A stretch of DNA of 64,000 nucleotides from Erigeron canadensis (GCF_010389155.1 NC_057762.1:36392055-36456054), one strand, 5' to 3'. Shown: positions 1-12,699, numbered from the stretch's first letter. Notes: generated by a model not told the origin, from the sequence alone. Numbers and translations are program-made.

Positions 1-984
1 ATTAATGGCCTTTAAGAAACATAAGTAAAATACAATAGGACAGATATATTAGAACCGGTTTTTCTTTATTGGTTTGGAGGTAGTGATTTAACCGGTTTTA
101 ATTTTGCTAGGTGACCATTTCCAATCATTTCGCTGGCTGATCATAAGATATCAATAGGACAGATATATTAGAACCCGATAATTTTTTTGAAATAAACAAA
201 AATTGGTGCTACTAGCTTGCTAGAATAGATCATCTAATGCATGCTAGCTAGCTAGTTAAAAATAAATATTCAGTTTTTGTGAGTCGGACAAAAAACATTT
301 GCAATAAATACTTAATTATTCGTTAAAAGTATTGTTTTTAAGTTGCGTTAATAAGATTTAATAAGGAGTAGTATACAAAAAGAAGAAAGGCATGTTCCAT
401 TACCAAAGTAGCGTGATAATTCCTACTGTTAGCTCATGTCGTATTTGTGGTCGAGATCATATCTGAACTTCACATAACTAACCTATTATTTGATGAAAGT
501 ATGAAACAGATAAAAAAAAATACAGTATATAGATGTTTTCCCAAAGACATTAATGTAAGTAACTACGGGATGGTCCGATGGATCCAGTCGATTCGGTGGA
601 GTGGACTAGACCCTGAGTCCACATTGATGATGGAATTTTGTTTTATTATTTTGAAACAATATATCCAATTACCAGGCAACCATATATATAGTTGACTAGG
701 TGTAAAAGAATTCTACCGATCACAAGCTTTTGCTAAAATAGGAACCGGTTCATTTGCCTATTGGAAGAGCTCGATCAGGCTCAATTCGTTTCGATCCCAA
801 TTGGTTATACGTTCTATCAATATGTATAGATAACATTTACACTATGTTATTGAGATTTTGTAAGAAAGGAAAAGAAAAGCATCTAAGTGATTTTTTAAAA
901 AAAATTGGGTTCTTAAGTTTTTTTGGATGGAGATTCATTAAAGTTATAAATAAATTTAGTGGTAAAGTTGAAAGGATCGTGACT
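1..984. other. Intergenic, no gene seen
   Basis: AT-rich sequence with only short open frames that show no recognisable domain and no splice-linked continuation. An A/T run lies near 890-905. I see no gene here. Confidence 0.6.
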
Positions 985-992
985 TTTGAATT

Positions 993-1045
993 AAAATCAA
1001 AGGTCAAGATTCAAAGATGATCTTTGAATCTTGACATTTGATTTT
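993..1045. repeat. Near-perfect 26-bp inverted repeat (hairpin)
   Basis: The left arm is 993-1018 and the right arm 1020-1045, around a single central G at 1019. The arms pair over 26 bp with one mismatch. This is probably the core of a small MITE or a hairpin that could give rise to small RNAs; no target-site duplication was found. Flanks are AT-rich. Confidence 0.8.
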
Positions 1046-1571
1046 AAATCAAAGGTTGAGATTAACAACTTTAATAACTTGGAATCCCATCCAGTTCTTT
1101 TAAAGGTTGGAAAGGAAATGATTTGCTATGATTTGAAAAAAAAAAAAAAAATTAGTTGTTTTTGTTAAAAAAATCTTCCTCTCAATAATGGGTTGATTTG
1201 GAAGGATCTCATCTTACCTCTTTTTATCATACCATTTCATTTCTTTTCTTATAAATTTAAACTCAAGAACATAGCATTATATTTATTTCTATACTACATT
1301 ATAAAGGGAACTAGCTTTAAGTAATTCAGAACCTGATAAGTCTAAAATGTCTCTCATCTTAATACATTTCTCTATACCTATCTCTACAGTTAGACTAAAA
1401 TACCCTTTAACAATTTTAACCCCAAAAAAACTCTCGTCCTCCTCAACCTTATACACAATCTACACAAAAAACACCCCAAACAAATTTCATCCCTATTCGA
1501 AACCCTATACACGCACTTCCTTTCTTGACACCATCGCGAAACCTCAATCCCCACCACCAGTTCGCCACCAT

Positions 1572-3040
1572 TGATGTGACTCATTTTATACTAATTTCCC
1601 ACATCGTAATTAGTGGTTTTAAGCGTTTTTGGAGTTGTTTTCGTATACATTTGATGCGTTTAAGGTATTTGTTAGTGTTCTCAAGATATTAGCAAGTACT
1701 ATGGCATATTACTGAGAAAACGACATTTACAGACCTAAAGTGCACTCACGGATGGCTTCATTGAGGCTTGGAAGCAAAAGTAAAGACTTTGATGAAGATT
1801 TGCAGATGGTGCGCCACACCTCTAAAAGGGTGGGTCGCACTCAAGGAAGCCGAGAAGAGGTGTTGTTTAGGAGTACCCACACTCATTGTTTAAAGGTATA
1901 GGAATATCAAGTGGTGCGTCGCACCTGATGGACGGGAAACAAGTGATTTTTGCTTCGAGTATAAATACCTTGCATAACTCAAACCAAAACCCTATCTTCC
2001 AATATCTAGCCCTTTTTTAGAGCTTTTGAAGACCTTTTTCATCCATTGAAGCACCTTGGAAGCCCTTGATCACAATTGGATTTATTTCATCATTCCGTAT
2101 TCGTTTTTAGGATTTTATTGGATTAATTCTTCATTCGATACACTATGAGCTCATTTGTTATCGATTGATTTTATTGTTTCATTATGAGTGGCTAATCACT
2201 TTATCATCCATCTTGATAAAGTGAGACAATATGTAGGGATTGCACTATCTTATTAATTCAAAGTTGATTTTAATTATCGTTGTGTCGAGATCTTGATGAT
2301 TTGATTATTTATTCATTATTATTATGATATTGGTGATATGTATGTTCTTCGTTAGTGGTACAAGTCGAACATATATGTGATTTCAAATGTTTATCTTTAA
2401 TCAATTGTCACTAGTTCATGGTATGATAGTGAATGTCATTTTAATAAAAAGAATCATTTTGTCAACGTGTGAATAACGGTTGGTGGTACCACGTTGTCTT
2501 CGCATAGATACAATTGTTAATTTGATAATCAAACAAACTAGTTGGTTAGAGAAATTGTTTTAAGCATTGGTGGTACCGGCTTTTACAAATGAACTGGTTA
2601 ATTAGGTGATTGAAATGATTTTACAAATGTTGGTGGTACCAGTTTGTATCTTTATTTTGTCACGATTATCATTGTCAACTTAATTGAATTTGAACTTCAT
2701 TTATGTGCAGTCTGAACATGTTGTTGAGCGGATTCAAAATGGATGCCTTTTAAATCATTGTTTTAAACAAAAGTCTCTTTTCGATTAATCCTGGGGGATT
2801 ACTTACAAATTTACTAACTAATTGCAAAGTGACAATTCGGTCACAAAACCCCTCTCATTTCTACGTGAACTACTTTATTTTAACAGTTGCTTAACTTAGT
2901 CCTTGTGATCGACCTCGGATTTACCAAGTTAACTATACTGCATACAAACGGGTCCACTGCCCACAAGTGTGTGGTAGTCAGTCGCTAGGTGATTCGTCTT
3001 ATAAATTTTAAGACTCGATTTCACACATCAAGTTTTTGGC
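1572..3040. mobile_element. LTR-like insertion (Ty3/gypsy type) with a PBS-like end
   Basis: The insert begins TGATGTGACTC (1572) and reaches CACACATCA (3022-3030), then AGTTTTTGGC, which resembles the start of the tRNA-Asp-type primer-binding site used by Athila/Tat-like gypsy elements. ACCAT occurs directly on both sides (1567-1571 and 3041-3045), as a 5-bp target duplication would. Inside are three copies of the palindromic word GGTGGTACC (2484-2642). No gag or pol is present, so this is a solo or internally deleted LTR. The CCACCA-rich DNA on both sides looks like one older sequence that was split by the insertion. Confidence 0.6.
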
Positions 3041-3300
3041 ACCATAATATACTCCGCCACCACTATTTGTCACCCACAGACTACGCCACCAACAGTCCAC
3101 CACCAATCGACACCCTGATTTACGTTATGCGTCACCAACAATGGAGACCATTAGAGCCGCCACAGCCACCGACCTTGATTTTTTATCTTCCTAGATCAAT
3201 TTCTTTTGCAGTTTATTGAAATGAGGGTGGCTATAGAAGGAACGACATATGAAAGGAATGATATAACTTTTTATTTTATCTTCTTATGTATCTTGATATG

Positions 3301-3567
3301 TAGGGATGAGCAAAAAAACTGTTGACCCGTGTCCGACCCGGAACCGGCCCGAAACCCTAACGGGCTGGGTCACGGGTCAAGCTTTTGGTGTTTTCGCGGG
3401 TCACGAGTTGGCCGGGCCGGGTTGGGGAAGGCAAAAACCGAAAAAGTGTGAAGGAAAGTCATGACCCGACCCGAATTGAACCGACCCAAACCTTCACGGT
3501 CCAGATCATGGGTCACGTTTTCATGCTCTCGCGGGTCACGGGTCGGGTCGACCCGTGCTCATCCCTA
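3301..3567. mobile_element. Non-autonomous hAT element
   Basis: 267 bp with terminal inverted repeats TAGGGATGAGCA and TGCTCATCCCTA, flanked by the 8-bp direct repeat TTGATATG (3293-3300 and 3568-3575). Both the TIR type and the 8-bp duplication are characteristic of the hAT superfamily. The interior is GC-rich and built from variants of CGGGTC/GACCCG. There is no transposase, so it would need one supplied in trans. Confidence 0.85.
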
Positions 3568-6424
3568 TTGATATGTATCCAAATCTGAAAATAATTTTTT
3601 TTGATATTGTTATTGTTAACATATCTTGATAGTTGTTTGTGCCCTACTCGATTTATAAAGGTATTTTATTATATACATTGATATGTATCGAAAGGTATCT
3701 TTTTGATGTCTTGGAATCTGCAAAATCAGTTTCTGACTGTATCTCGTTTTATGCCTAAATCTATATTTTATGCCCAATTTCAATTCGCTTCATGCCTGAT
3801 CCCTAACTTTCCTTTTTCTTTTGGCTTCAACAAGCTGAAGTGATAGGTTTTCCAACCCTATCCTGTCTACCAATGCATCCTCACAATCTGGTTTGTTACA
3901 CTTTGTTTCTTACATTTTGTTTATTTATGGAAAAACAAACTTGATGAATATATATTGGGTTTTTCATGCCAGATTAGTATAATCTTAAGTTATTGGAATA
4001 TGATATCTAAGATAAACAATGATTGAAACAACTTTTGAGTCTAACATGAAAAACAACAAAATTCACAATTTGTTAAGTTTGGGAACGTAACGATTTAGTG
4101 TGATTTTAAGCACACTGTAAAATTATCCAAAATTTGCAGGCAGGTAATGTTGGTGTTTTTCAAGGAACTCACTAGAGTTTACGATTTTTTGACTTATGTA
4201 CAGTTTTGGATAAAGAAATCATTATTAATGTTGCTATCCGCCTATTCTAGAGAGATACCAATTCCTCTATGTTTTACTTTCTACGTGACTCGTTTCCTTT
4301 AGCATTTTGTTTACATCATTTATGCTTTTGTGTAACCTCACTTTAGTAATTTTTGTCCTTTTTTACTTTTGTAGATTACATTGAACAAGGCTAATACATA
4401 AGATACAGAAACCTAAATTAGCTCTAGATAAAGGTGCTTGAAGATGCTTAGATGATTGTGAGTTGTTCTTTCTATAGCTAAAATTGAATAAGCTAGCAAA
4501 TGCCTTATTGTTGTCGGTTCCATCAATCAAGCAAATGCAAAGTTTTGGGTACGTCTCGTAACTTTTTAGCTCATAGGATAGAAAAGAAAACTTGAATAAT
4601 AAGCTTAATAGTTTCTATAACTATATCACCACCGCCAGTCCATCACTACCAGTCGCCATCATCACCATCGTCATACCACCCAATGTCACTATTATTACAG
4701 TCATTACATTACACGAATACCTATTTAGTTATATTATTATGATATAGCATATAAAAAAAAATTAATAGTGGTACCATAAATACTGACTTATTTATCAAAA
4801 TGTATAACATTTATAGCATATTATACAATCAGTAAAATACATATGTAAATTTATTAATTATTGTGATATGTGTTACAAATATCATTTATCCGTCAAAAAG
4901 TTAGCAATTTAGTTTTCTAAACCTTTCCGTATGAGCATTGTTTATTTGTCAATATATTAATTGGTGACTAACATGACAACATTGACTTGTATTCACGAGT
5001 TTTTATGACTTGTCTTTATCATTATGAAATAATAGTACGTACTTGATTTAGAAAAAGAAGACTTTTATTTTCGTGGACTCCGTATTTTTATTTTTGAGTT
5101 CAATTGGCTATTCATATATGTAACTTTATTTTTAATAGACTTATTATAAAAAGTTTTTGTCTTCAATCTAATGAGCACCTGGTTCACTCAAGAATTTGAA
5201 CCCGATACGAGTAAGTTAACTCTTCCAAATATTAATCTATCTATTTATAATTTATAGTATTTCTACTCGCGTAGATTTTAAGGCTATATTTATTTATGGA
5301 TTTTTCGAGTTTTATAGAGTATATATGGAAGTTCCTAATTATTAGTAATAGATGTTCAACTAGCAATGATCATTTAAACAAGTCTTGACTAGTATGAGGT
5401 GATAACGACTTGTATTGAAAGGATATTCACTTGAACTAAAAAAGGGACCGGGTTGTCTAACTAGAACTATGGGGAAGAAAGATTTATAATTTATGTGACA
5501 ATTTTGTTTAGGAGTAAATTATTATTGTTGTGATTGGTGATGAGCTTTAGTGGCGGCTAAAAGATTATGAACAACCAAAAGTAACAATTAAGAGTGATGT
5601 GATCCAAAACGTTCAAACGCATTTGAAAAGCAAGTATTAGAAATAAATTAAATCATGTCATGTCATATAAACTAATGAGCGATTGTTTTAAGCAAAACAC
5701 GATTCAAATATGATAGATGTGTTAAAATGCATGTTCAATGTAGGTGAACATGCTTTGTATATTAAAGGAATCTATCTCCCGTCGAAAATAAGAGGCAAGT
5801 GTTGTACCAAACTAATGGAGCAATTAATTTTTTTGTCGCTCCGAATCTCCGATTAACTTGTCACTTGTCAGATTACAATGAAAATTAGGTCTGTAACGCT
5901 TTGTCTATGAGAATTAATACCATTGCTCATTTTCTTCACTATTTATCACAGGGTTTTGCAAAAGTAGGTATAAGTGTTGTAAGTTATAATGATTTGCAGC
6001 AAAAGTGGTTATAAGTGTTGTAAGTTATATTACTCGCAAGGGTATATACATTGTTCTTAGAATTTTTCCTTTCTAAAATTTCACTTGTCCTTGAAAAAAT
6101 TGGAAATTGCTAAAGAATAAATCGGAGAAGACAAAGCTTATGTGGATGCCTATTAGAAAGATATATAATTATGTAGACGTAGATAATTACTCATGACTTA
6201 ACTTAGCCTCGATTCGACAAGAGAGAGAGTCAAGAGTTTTTGAAAACTCGGACTTGACTCGGGAAGTACTTGAATTGAAATTATGTATACAATCACAACT
6301 ATTTTTAAAGTTATACGTAATAAAACTTTATAAAATATGTTAGAATCTTCAAATTTAAACATAATTATTTAAATAGTATTATAATACTTCAAAGCTAAAA
6401 AATTCAACATAACATTAGGTATTA
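3568..6424. other. Intergenic, no gene seen
   Basis: AT-rich sequence. A CACCA/GCCA-rich patch at about 4626-4682 resembles the region just inside the 3' ends of the CTCG-type Helitrons in this window, but no terminus is clear. A diverged 41-bp tandem duplication starts at 5958 and 5999. No coding region is seen. Confidence 0.55.
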
Positions 6425-6766
6425 GGGGCAAGGGTGTAGTGTCACACTTGTGGCTAATTGGCAAGTTTTGGCATGAAATCAACCAATCACAAGTCGCTAC
6501 GTGTCCAAGTAAAAAAAGAGGCAATTTTAACCAAAGACTTGCCAAATGTGATGCTATAGTGCCGATTATTGTGCCGATTTGCCAATTCTTCCTTTAAAGG
6601 AAAAAGACAAAAAAAAAAAAAAAAACTTGCCGATGACGCTCCCAACGTTCATATGCATCGGCCAAAACTAACCGATCTTGCTTGCCAAAACTTGCTGATT
6701 CACGTGCTATAGTTTTGCCGATTTGTCGATTTTGCCGATGGTTTTAGCCGACTACACTCTTGCCCC
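6425..6766. mobile_element. PIF/Harbinger-like MITE, copy A
   Basis: 342 bp, beginning GGGGCAAGGGTGTAGT and ending ACTACACTCTTGCCCC, flanked by TTA on both sides (6422-6424 and 6767-6769). A 3-bp TTA/TAA duplication with G/C-rich termini fits the PIF/Harbinger (Tourist-like) type. The interior is made of TTGGCAAG / GCCGAT words. A related copy in opposite orientation lies at 8606-8936. Confidence 0.8.
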
Positions 6767-6769
6767 TTA

Positions 6770-8602
6770 GAGTCATGTATAACCGTCAATTTGTATGTAT
6801 CAAAATTGAAGAACTCATGACTCAGACTCGATTCAGCGAGACGGAGAGTAAAAAGTTTATTTGGGGTATTCAGTTGACTCATGCGAATTTGTAATGTCAT
6901 TAAAATTGGCCATTTAAGCTATTAAAAAGAGAAAAAGTAAACAATAATTGATATGAACAGTGACAAACAACTATTTATTACCAATTTGATATTTAATAAA
7001 AGTTAATTAGAGTATTATTTTATAGCATTGGCCCTCGATTTAGATAGTCATTTCTTTTAGAAGGCTTGAATTACACTTGGATGGTTAAGTATACGTTGTA
7101 CTAAACAATCCATACTAGTTTGCATTCTCCACGAATAAATCCCCATAATTATAGCACTCAAAGAGAAAAACTTTTTTGTCACGATTGAATACGAAACCTT
7201 TTGGTTTCAGATAAAACCCCTCATGGTCTCACCCTAAAACACATTAATGACCAATCTACTTAAATGAGTTAGTTCATAGTCATCTTGATTGTATCAAGTT
7301 GCGGTCTTTAGCTTACTAGATTTTGATAGAAATGGCTTGAATCTTGGGACTATGGGGTTCTTGGGCACTTAACCTTTTTTTTTTATATAGAAATGACTTG
7401 AAAATTACGATAAGCATTGGTATGACTAAAATCAGTTGTTAACGTGTCGATATCCACATTGAAACCATATCAAATACGGTGCACGGTGCGTTAATAAAGT
7501 CCCCTTCTTGGTGCACGCATATGCCCAAGTTTTACTTCACACTTCTAGTGCCTAGAGGAGATTAAGCACGACTCGTAAACAAAGGAGATGTTTTACATCA
7601 ACGTTTCAAATATTAGATTTAAATATATTTTGAAGCTTATCAAATTATTCGCATGTGTATTAAATATTAACCCCTTCTTTTAACTTCCATTGTTTTCAAC
7701 AGAAAAAAAGTCAAGCGAATCTGTCTTTTGACTAATTGCACGCAAGGACTTCAATTTTGTTGCACTCTCCTTTATTCGCCGACAATATTGATCAATTAAA
7801 ACTAAACTATTGTAAGGTTTCACTTACGCCCATTTGTATGTATCTTTTGCTTATAGGCCTTCGTGTTAATTAGGATCTCCTTTTCAGATTTTGTTTGGAC
7901 TTAAACCTTCTTTTGTTACGTCAAAGACTGAAAGACTTAAACCTTATTAATTTAACACAACATATATGGTTGATATACGAACACGAATGGTGATTTGGTG
8001 CCGATATGATGATGTGCTGATTTGTCCATCAAGTTATTAGCGAGAAATTAAGTATATTGTGCTTGGAAGCAATATATACCACGGTGACATGAAATTGGTA
8101 ATTTTGTGTTGATGTTGTATTGTCTCGGTTTCACGGCTTGATAATTACTTGGACGTTGATTATAATTAACCTAAATGTTCTAAAACAGAATATATGACAT
8201 ATCAGGAGTTAAAGATTAGAGTGACACACAAACTTTTAAGTTACATTGTGTTCTTGAGTTTTTTTCAGGGAAGAAGAGAAAGGAATACAAATGATTTTAT
8301 AACAATTTGTGTTCTCTTGAGTTTTTTTAATAGAAGGAAAAGAAATGAAATGAAATGATATAGATGGATTTTTTAGTTGAGTTTATTCCCAAATTTTTCT
8401 TTCCAAATATGGAATGATTTAAAATGATCTCTTCTCTCTCATTTTCATCTTTTCCATTCATTTCTTTTAAATTAGACTTAAAGAACATTGTGTTAATGAT
8501 ACCGAATGTTGACAAATTATTAGTATATAGGCCATCAAGAGTTAGTTGTGGACATGTTTTATGATCGATAGTGACACCTAAAATGTTTTTTGGTAAAAGA
8601 TC
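6770..8602. other. Intergenic, no gene seen
   Basis: AT-rich sequence with short meaningless open frames. No repeat terminus or gene could be supported. Confidence 0.5.
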
Positions 8603-8605
8603 TTA

Positions 8606-8936
8606 GGGGCAAGGGTGTAGTTGGCAAAAACCATCGACAAATTTTATTGGCAAGTTTTGGCAAATTGGCAAGCCTATAGCATGTGATTTGGCAAGTTTGG
8701 CAAGCGACATCGGCAGATTTTGGCCGATGGTAACTAAGGATTGGCAAGTTTTGGCTAGTACAAAGTTCTTTTTTTTTCTTTTTTTGTGGCAAAAATTGAC
8801 AAATTTGGCATACTCACTACAAGCATTGGCAATTTATTGTCAAGTTTTGGCTAGTTATTGGCAAATCCACATGGCAAAATTTTATTGGTTAAAAACTTGT
8901 CAAAACCTTGACAAATTGACACTACACCCTTACGCC
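8606..8936. mobile_element. PIF/Harbinger-like MITE, copy B
   Basis: 331 bp, starting GGGGCAAGGGTGTAGT and ending in a decayed partner (ACACTACACCCTTACGCC), with TTA on both sides (8603-8605 and 8937-8939). It is inverted relative to copy A at 6425-6766 and contains many TTGGCAAGTTTTGGC-type subrepeats. An open frame across it is a by-product of the repeats and not a gene. Confidence 0.78.
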
Positions 8937-8939
8937 TTA

Positions 8940-9890
8940 CAAGTAATGCAAAACTATGTTGAAGAAATATCTTATTTGTTTCATTTTAAATGTTATAGTT
9001 TAACATTTGAAGTTTTTTCTTTTCAATTTACACCGTAAATGTTGTTGTTTGTATTATATAATAGTTGAATAAAATTATATTAATAAAAAATATATATATT
9101 TAAAACTTAAATATTTATATATTTTATTTCAAATGTTATATAACATAAAAAAAAATATTTTCTATGAAAGTATATAGAAAAAAACTTCAAAACTCTAAAA
9201 TGATACCGAAAAAAATATATTGTTGCTTGCAATATTGTTTAAATTAATTTTTTCATCACATATTTATGTTATTATGTAAGTGAGATTGGTGTCATGAATA
9301 GTGATGTTTTGGACCAACTCATATCCAAAAGATGACTAAATCCAAGTTGACCATATATACCCCATCAATTCATCTATTCCATTTGAAGGCCACTTTCAAA
9401 GCAAATTAAAGGCCATGGTCACGAACATAACTTGAGTTTTTTATTTTTTGAGGGAATACATTTTTCATTTATAATTTTACAATATGATTTTTACAAAACA
9501 ATTAATTTAAAACTCTTATTTCTTTAAAAATTTGTATTAAAAGTTAATAACTAAGAAAAAGCAGTGAATTGTCTATTTGTTGTAGCAGGTATGCTATCCT
9601 TATATTTTAGTTCCAAAGAGAACTTAGTTTAGATGAAGTAGGTTACCATCAAAGAATATCAAACACTTTATACTTTCACCGGATTCATATCTGTGTACAT
9701 ATAGAGGTGGCCAAAGTCGGCTTCGTTGGCCGTCAGTTAGAATTATAGTCGTCGGTGACGTATAATATACTGTTTTAGTTGGTGGTAGTTCTTAATTTAA
9801 TATTAAATATGTGTAAACAATTTGATTGTGATATTTATGTATGTTAATTATGAGAACTAAATTAATTAACAGTTAGATGGAAGTATATAA
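8940..9890. other. Intergenic, no gene seen
   Basis: Very AT-rich, with no coding signal and no recognised repeat terminus. Confidence 0.5.
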
Positions 9891-9922
9891 TAAACTAATT
9901 CTTTTACCCGCACGATGTGCGG
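9891..9922 (-). mobile_element. Possible Helitron 3' terminus
   Basis: Positions 9908-9922 form a perfect hairpin (CCGCAC, loop GAT, GTGCGG). Read on the minus strand it is followed about a dozen bases later by TTAG and then T, close to the Helitron 3' rule (hairpin, then CTRR, then T). The other end was not found, so only the terminus is annotated. Confidence 0.4.
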
Positions 9923-10591
9923 CTGTATAAATATATAGTTGAATTTAATGATCGCTAAAGTTTATTGTGTAGCCATCCGAAAAAAATTTCTAGTTTATAG
10001 ATAGATATACGTATATAGAGACGAAGAAAAGAATGAATATTATATTATTAAGCTTATGACTCGCTCAACTGCTTATAATTTATACAACGTATCTTAAAAA
10101 GCATGGTTAGAGATTTATCCGTTTGGCTTATACATGCAAAAATCAAACAAAAAGTAAATGTATGATAAATAATATAACTGGAATATTTCAGCACAAAAGA
10201 TACATATATATAAAATAAAATGTATTAAGTATAGACTAATAATTAGTTTTCAATACGTCCAAATATGGAATTGATTACATAATGAAATAAAATAAAAGCA
10301 AAAATTGTAATAAAACTTATCATTTATTACATTCCATTACAATTACAAATATTTATTCCAAATTAGTACGAATTTAATAAGAATGACAAATCTTTGCCTA
10401 ATACTCGTATGAATTGAAGTTTATGATTTTTTCTTAAAAAATTTGTATTATATAGTTTTTATTTAATACTCGTAATTGTCAAAAACAAAATATAGAGGTG
10501 CCACATAAGATAAATCATACGTGACAATTTTTTAACATATCTTTAGATTTGAAGAATGCTTGAGAAGACTCGTTTAACTAATCCTTTAATA
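9923..10591. other. Intergenic, AT-rich
   Basis: This could be the interior of a minus-strand Helitron whose 3' end is at about 9891, but no 5' end is clear. No coding region. Confidence 0.4.
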
Positions 10592-12147
10592 TCTATTTAT
10601 AATATAACTAAAAAAGGGAGTTGGGGTACACTTGTCACCCCCAATTCCCCTCCTTTAGCCTAATCCTTCATCCTTATTAATCCTCTATTTTTTTAATATT
10701 AATCTAAATTAATTTACACTTTTTGGTTTTCTATCACCAATTTACATTTTCTGGTTTCCCATCACCAATTTACACTTTAACCCAATTTAAAAATAATTAA
10801 CTTACACTTTTTGATTGTTCATCACTAACTTACACTTTAATCCAATTTAAAAATAATTAATTATACTTTTTGGTAAGTATTAGAACAACCCGAAGAAAAT
10901 CAAAATGTTCGAGATGGTCTTTGTTGATAAATTGGTATGTATTTTTCAAATTATATAGTTTACACTTTTAAAATATAAGAAATTGCAATTTTTTATTTAA
11001 CTAAAGTTGGAAAAAACGGGGTAAACTATAATCAATATTTATATGTAGTTAATTTTCGTATGTTTCTTCTTTAGTTTTCGTATTGATTAAGTTGTGGTAT
11101 ATGACTTAACTAATCTAAATATTATATATTAAATTTTGTATTTGTAACATATAATAACTCTTAAGATTTACGATTATATCTTTCTATAACCTTTTAGATA
11201 TAAAGTCTAAATTTGTTATTAGTATGTTTCTGATTACTTTAATATATTGACTTTGATTATTTTGATATCGTTTTGAAAGTAGCTTATTAATGGTGTATAC
11301 TTAAGATTTACGATTATATCTTTCTATAAGTTTTTAGATAAAAAGTTGAATTTTGCTATGACTTTATGAGCAAGATTATGATTATTTTAATATATCGACT
11401 ATGATTATTTTGAATCTGTTTTGAAACTAGTTCATTAATGATGTAATATTTAGCCGTTGTTATTCTATCAAGGGAAAATGTTACATATTGAGATGGTGTT
11501 GAATGTTTTAGTATGATTATTTAGCATGGTGGAACAATTAATCATTTTAGTTTGTGTATGACAGATATACTTCGGATCTTATGAAAAACATGATATCAAT
11601 TTTAAATTATAACTTTAGATAAAACCCTTTAATCCACATTATGTTTAGGATTTAACACAACAGGAAATGACTATGCAAGGTTTTTGGCTCGACTCATGTT
11701 TAATCAACAATTTGTTTTCCTATCTTCTTGTATTAGCCGATAAAATCATTTGATCGACGTTTGGGATGTCCTTGGTTGGGTTCCTTTTTTATCCTGAATA
11801 ATTTTTCTGAATCTATATGCAAAGTTGTTTATTTGATTCTTATTATGGTTAATTTGTTTGGGGTTTTATTTTTTTAAATTGGATTAAATACATAGAAACA
11901 CATTAACAGAACTTACTTTTTTTTTCCAAATTTTTTTTGCTATTTGCAGGGAACTATCATACATGGCTCGGTCAATGGTGAATGGACGAAAAATTTTATG
12001 AGTATTTTGACCGATGGAGTGGTTATTCAGCTAGCAAATTTCCAAGTTGAGTTCAGTATATCTATTTAGTATATTTGAATTTCAATTTTTTAGCTTTGAT
12101 TAATATATTTTGATACTACTCATCCAATGGACGGGCATGAACGCTAG
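10592..12147 (+). mobile_element. Helitron carrying an RPA-like gene fragment
   Basis: It starts A|TC at 10591/10592 (TCTATTTATAATATAAC) and ends with a degenerate hairpin around CATCCAATGG, then GCTAG|T at 12147/12148. The A...T flanks, TC start and CTAG end meet the Helitron rules. It holds two exon-like pieces of a replication protein A-type OB-fold gene (10890-10934 and 11950-12069) and a 140-bp tandem duplication inside the intervening sequence (11161-11300 and 11301-11440). No Rep/helicase is present, so it is non-autonomous. RPA-like genes are known passengers of autonomous plant Helitrons. Confidence 0.7.
10890..12069 (+). pseudogene. RPA-like OB-fold gene fragment, two exons
   Basis: Exon-like piece 1 (10890-10934) reads Asn-Asn-Pro-Lys-Lys-Ile...Met-Val-Phe-Val-Asp-Lys-Leu up to a GT donor at 10935. 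Piece 2 starts after an AG at 11948-11949 and reads in the same frame (GTIIHGSVNGEWTKNF ... VVIQLANFQV) to a TAG at 12067-12069. The pattern V(F/L)VDELG.x.I.A.V.....F...L.EG..Y.I.NF.V is that of plant replication protein A1 / DUF223-type OB folds, which bind single-stranded DNA. The N-terminal half and the remaining OB domains are missing, so it is a broken fragment. A one-nucleotide-shifted second copy of exon 1 lies at 12532-12699. Assignment rests on pattern recognition only. Confidence 0.55.
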
Positions 12148-12531
12148 TAATATAACTAAAAGAGGAGGTTCGAGGTACACTTGGCACTCCCCCTCCTTTA
12201 GCCTAATACTCTCTCCTTATTAATCATCTATTTTTTAATATTTATTTAATAAAAAATGGTCGACCTTTAATAAAGAAAAATTTATAAAAAGGTCTTTATT
12301 ATTATTATCTATATACCACCTACAAAAACCCTCACGCATTCTCAATCCTAAAAAAACCTACGACAAAAAAAAATAATCTATGATCGACTACCAAAAATGT
12401 TTTTTTTATTTATATACTTTGTTCATATTTAATCATTATTATTATTATTATTTAACATTGAATTTTTATGTTATTGCTATTATTATCTCTTTTAATTTTG
12501 TTTTTTTGTCCATTATAGGTTCATTATGTCT

Positions 12532-12699
12532 TCTTCTTCAACAACAAAAATAAGGTCACTTTAGTTCATCTTGGAGATCTTAAGCCAACACATGTTAATC
12601 ATCATCTACGACTCCGTGTTGTGCATTTATGGACTGTTTCGGAGTGGAACAACCCGAAGGAAATAAAAAACGTTCGATAAGGTCTTTGTTGATGAATTG
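12532..12699 (+). pseudogene. RPA-like OB-fold exon remnant
   Basis: One frame reads KVTLVHLGDLKPTHV followed by VRVxxLW-like residues and NNPKEIKNV. That is the start of an RPA1/DUF223-type OB fold, which typically begins with a (V/I)RVxRLW strand. A one-base insertion near 12670 breaks the frame before the FVDEL segment and the GT donor at 12700. It matches and extends the first exon fragment in the Helitron upstream, and helps confirm that both derive from one gene. Confidence 0.5.

Noticed and set aside
1288..3220. Helitron enclosing the LTR-like insertion
   Set aside because: A TCTATACTACATTATAAAG start and CCACCA-rich DNA suggest one, but no 3' hairpin or CTRR/CTCG end was found.
8688..9038. 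116-codon frame
   Set aside because: It runs through the TTGGCAAG subrepeats of a MITE and out into AT-rich flank.
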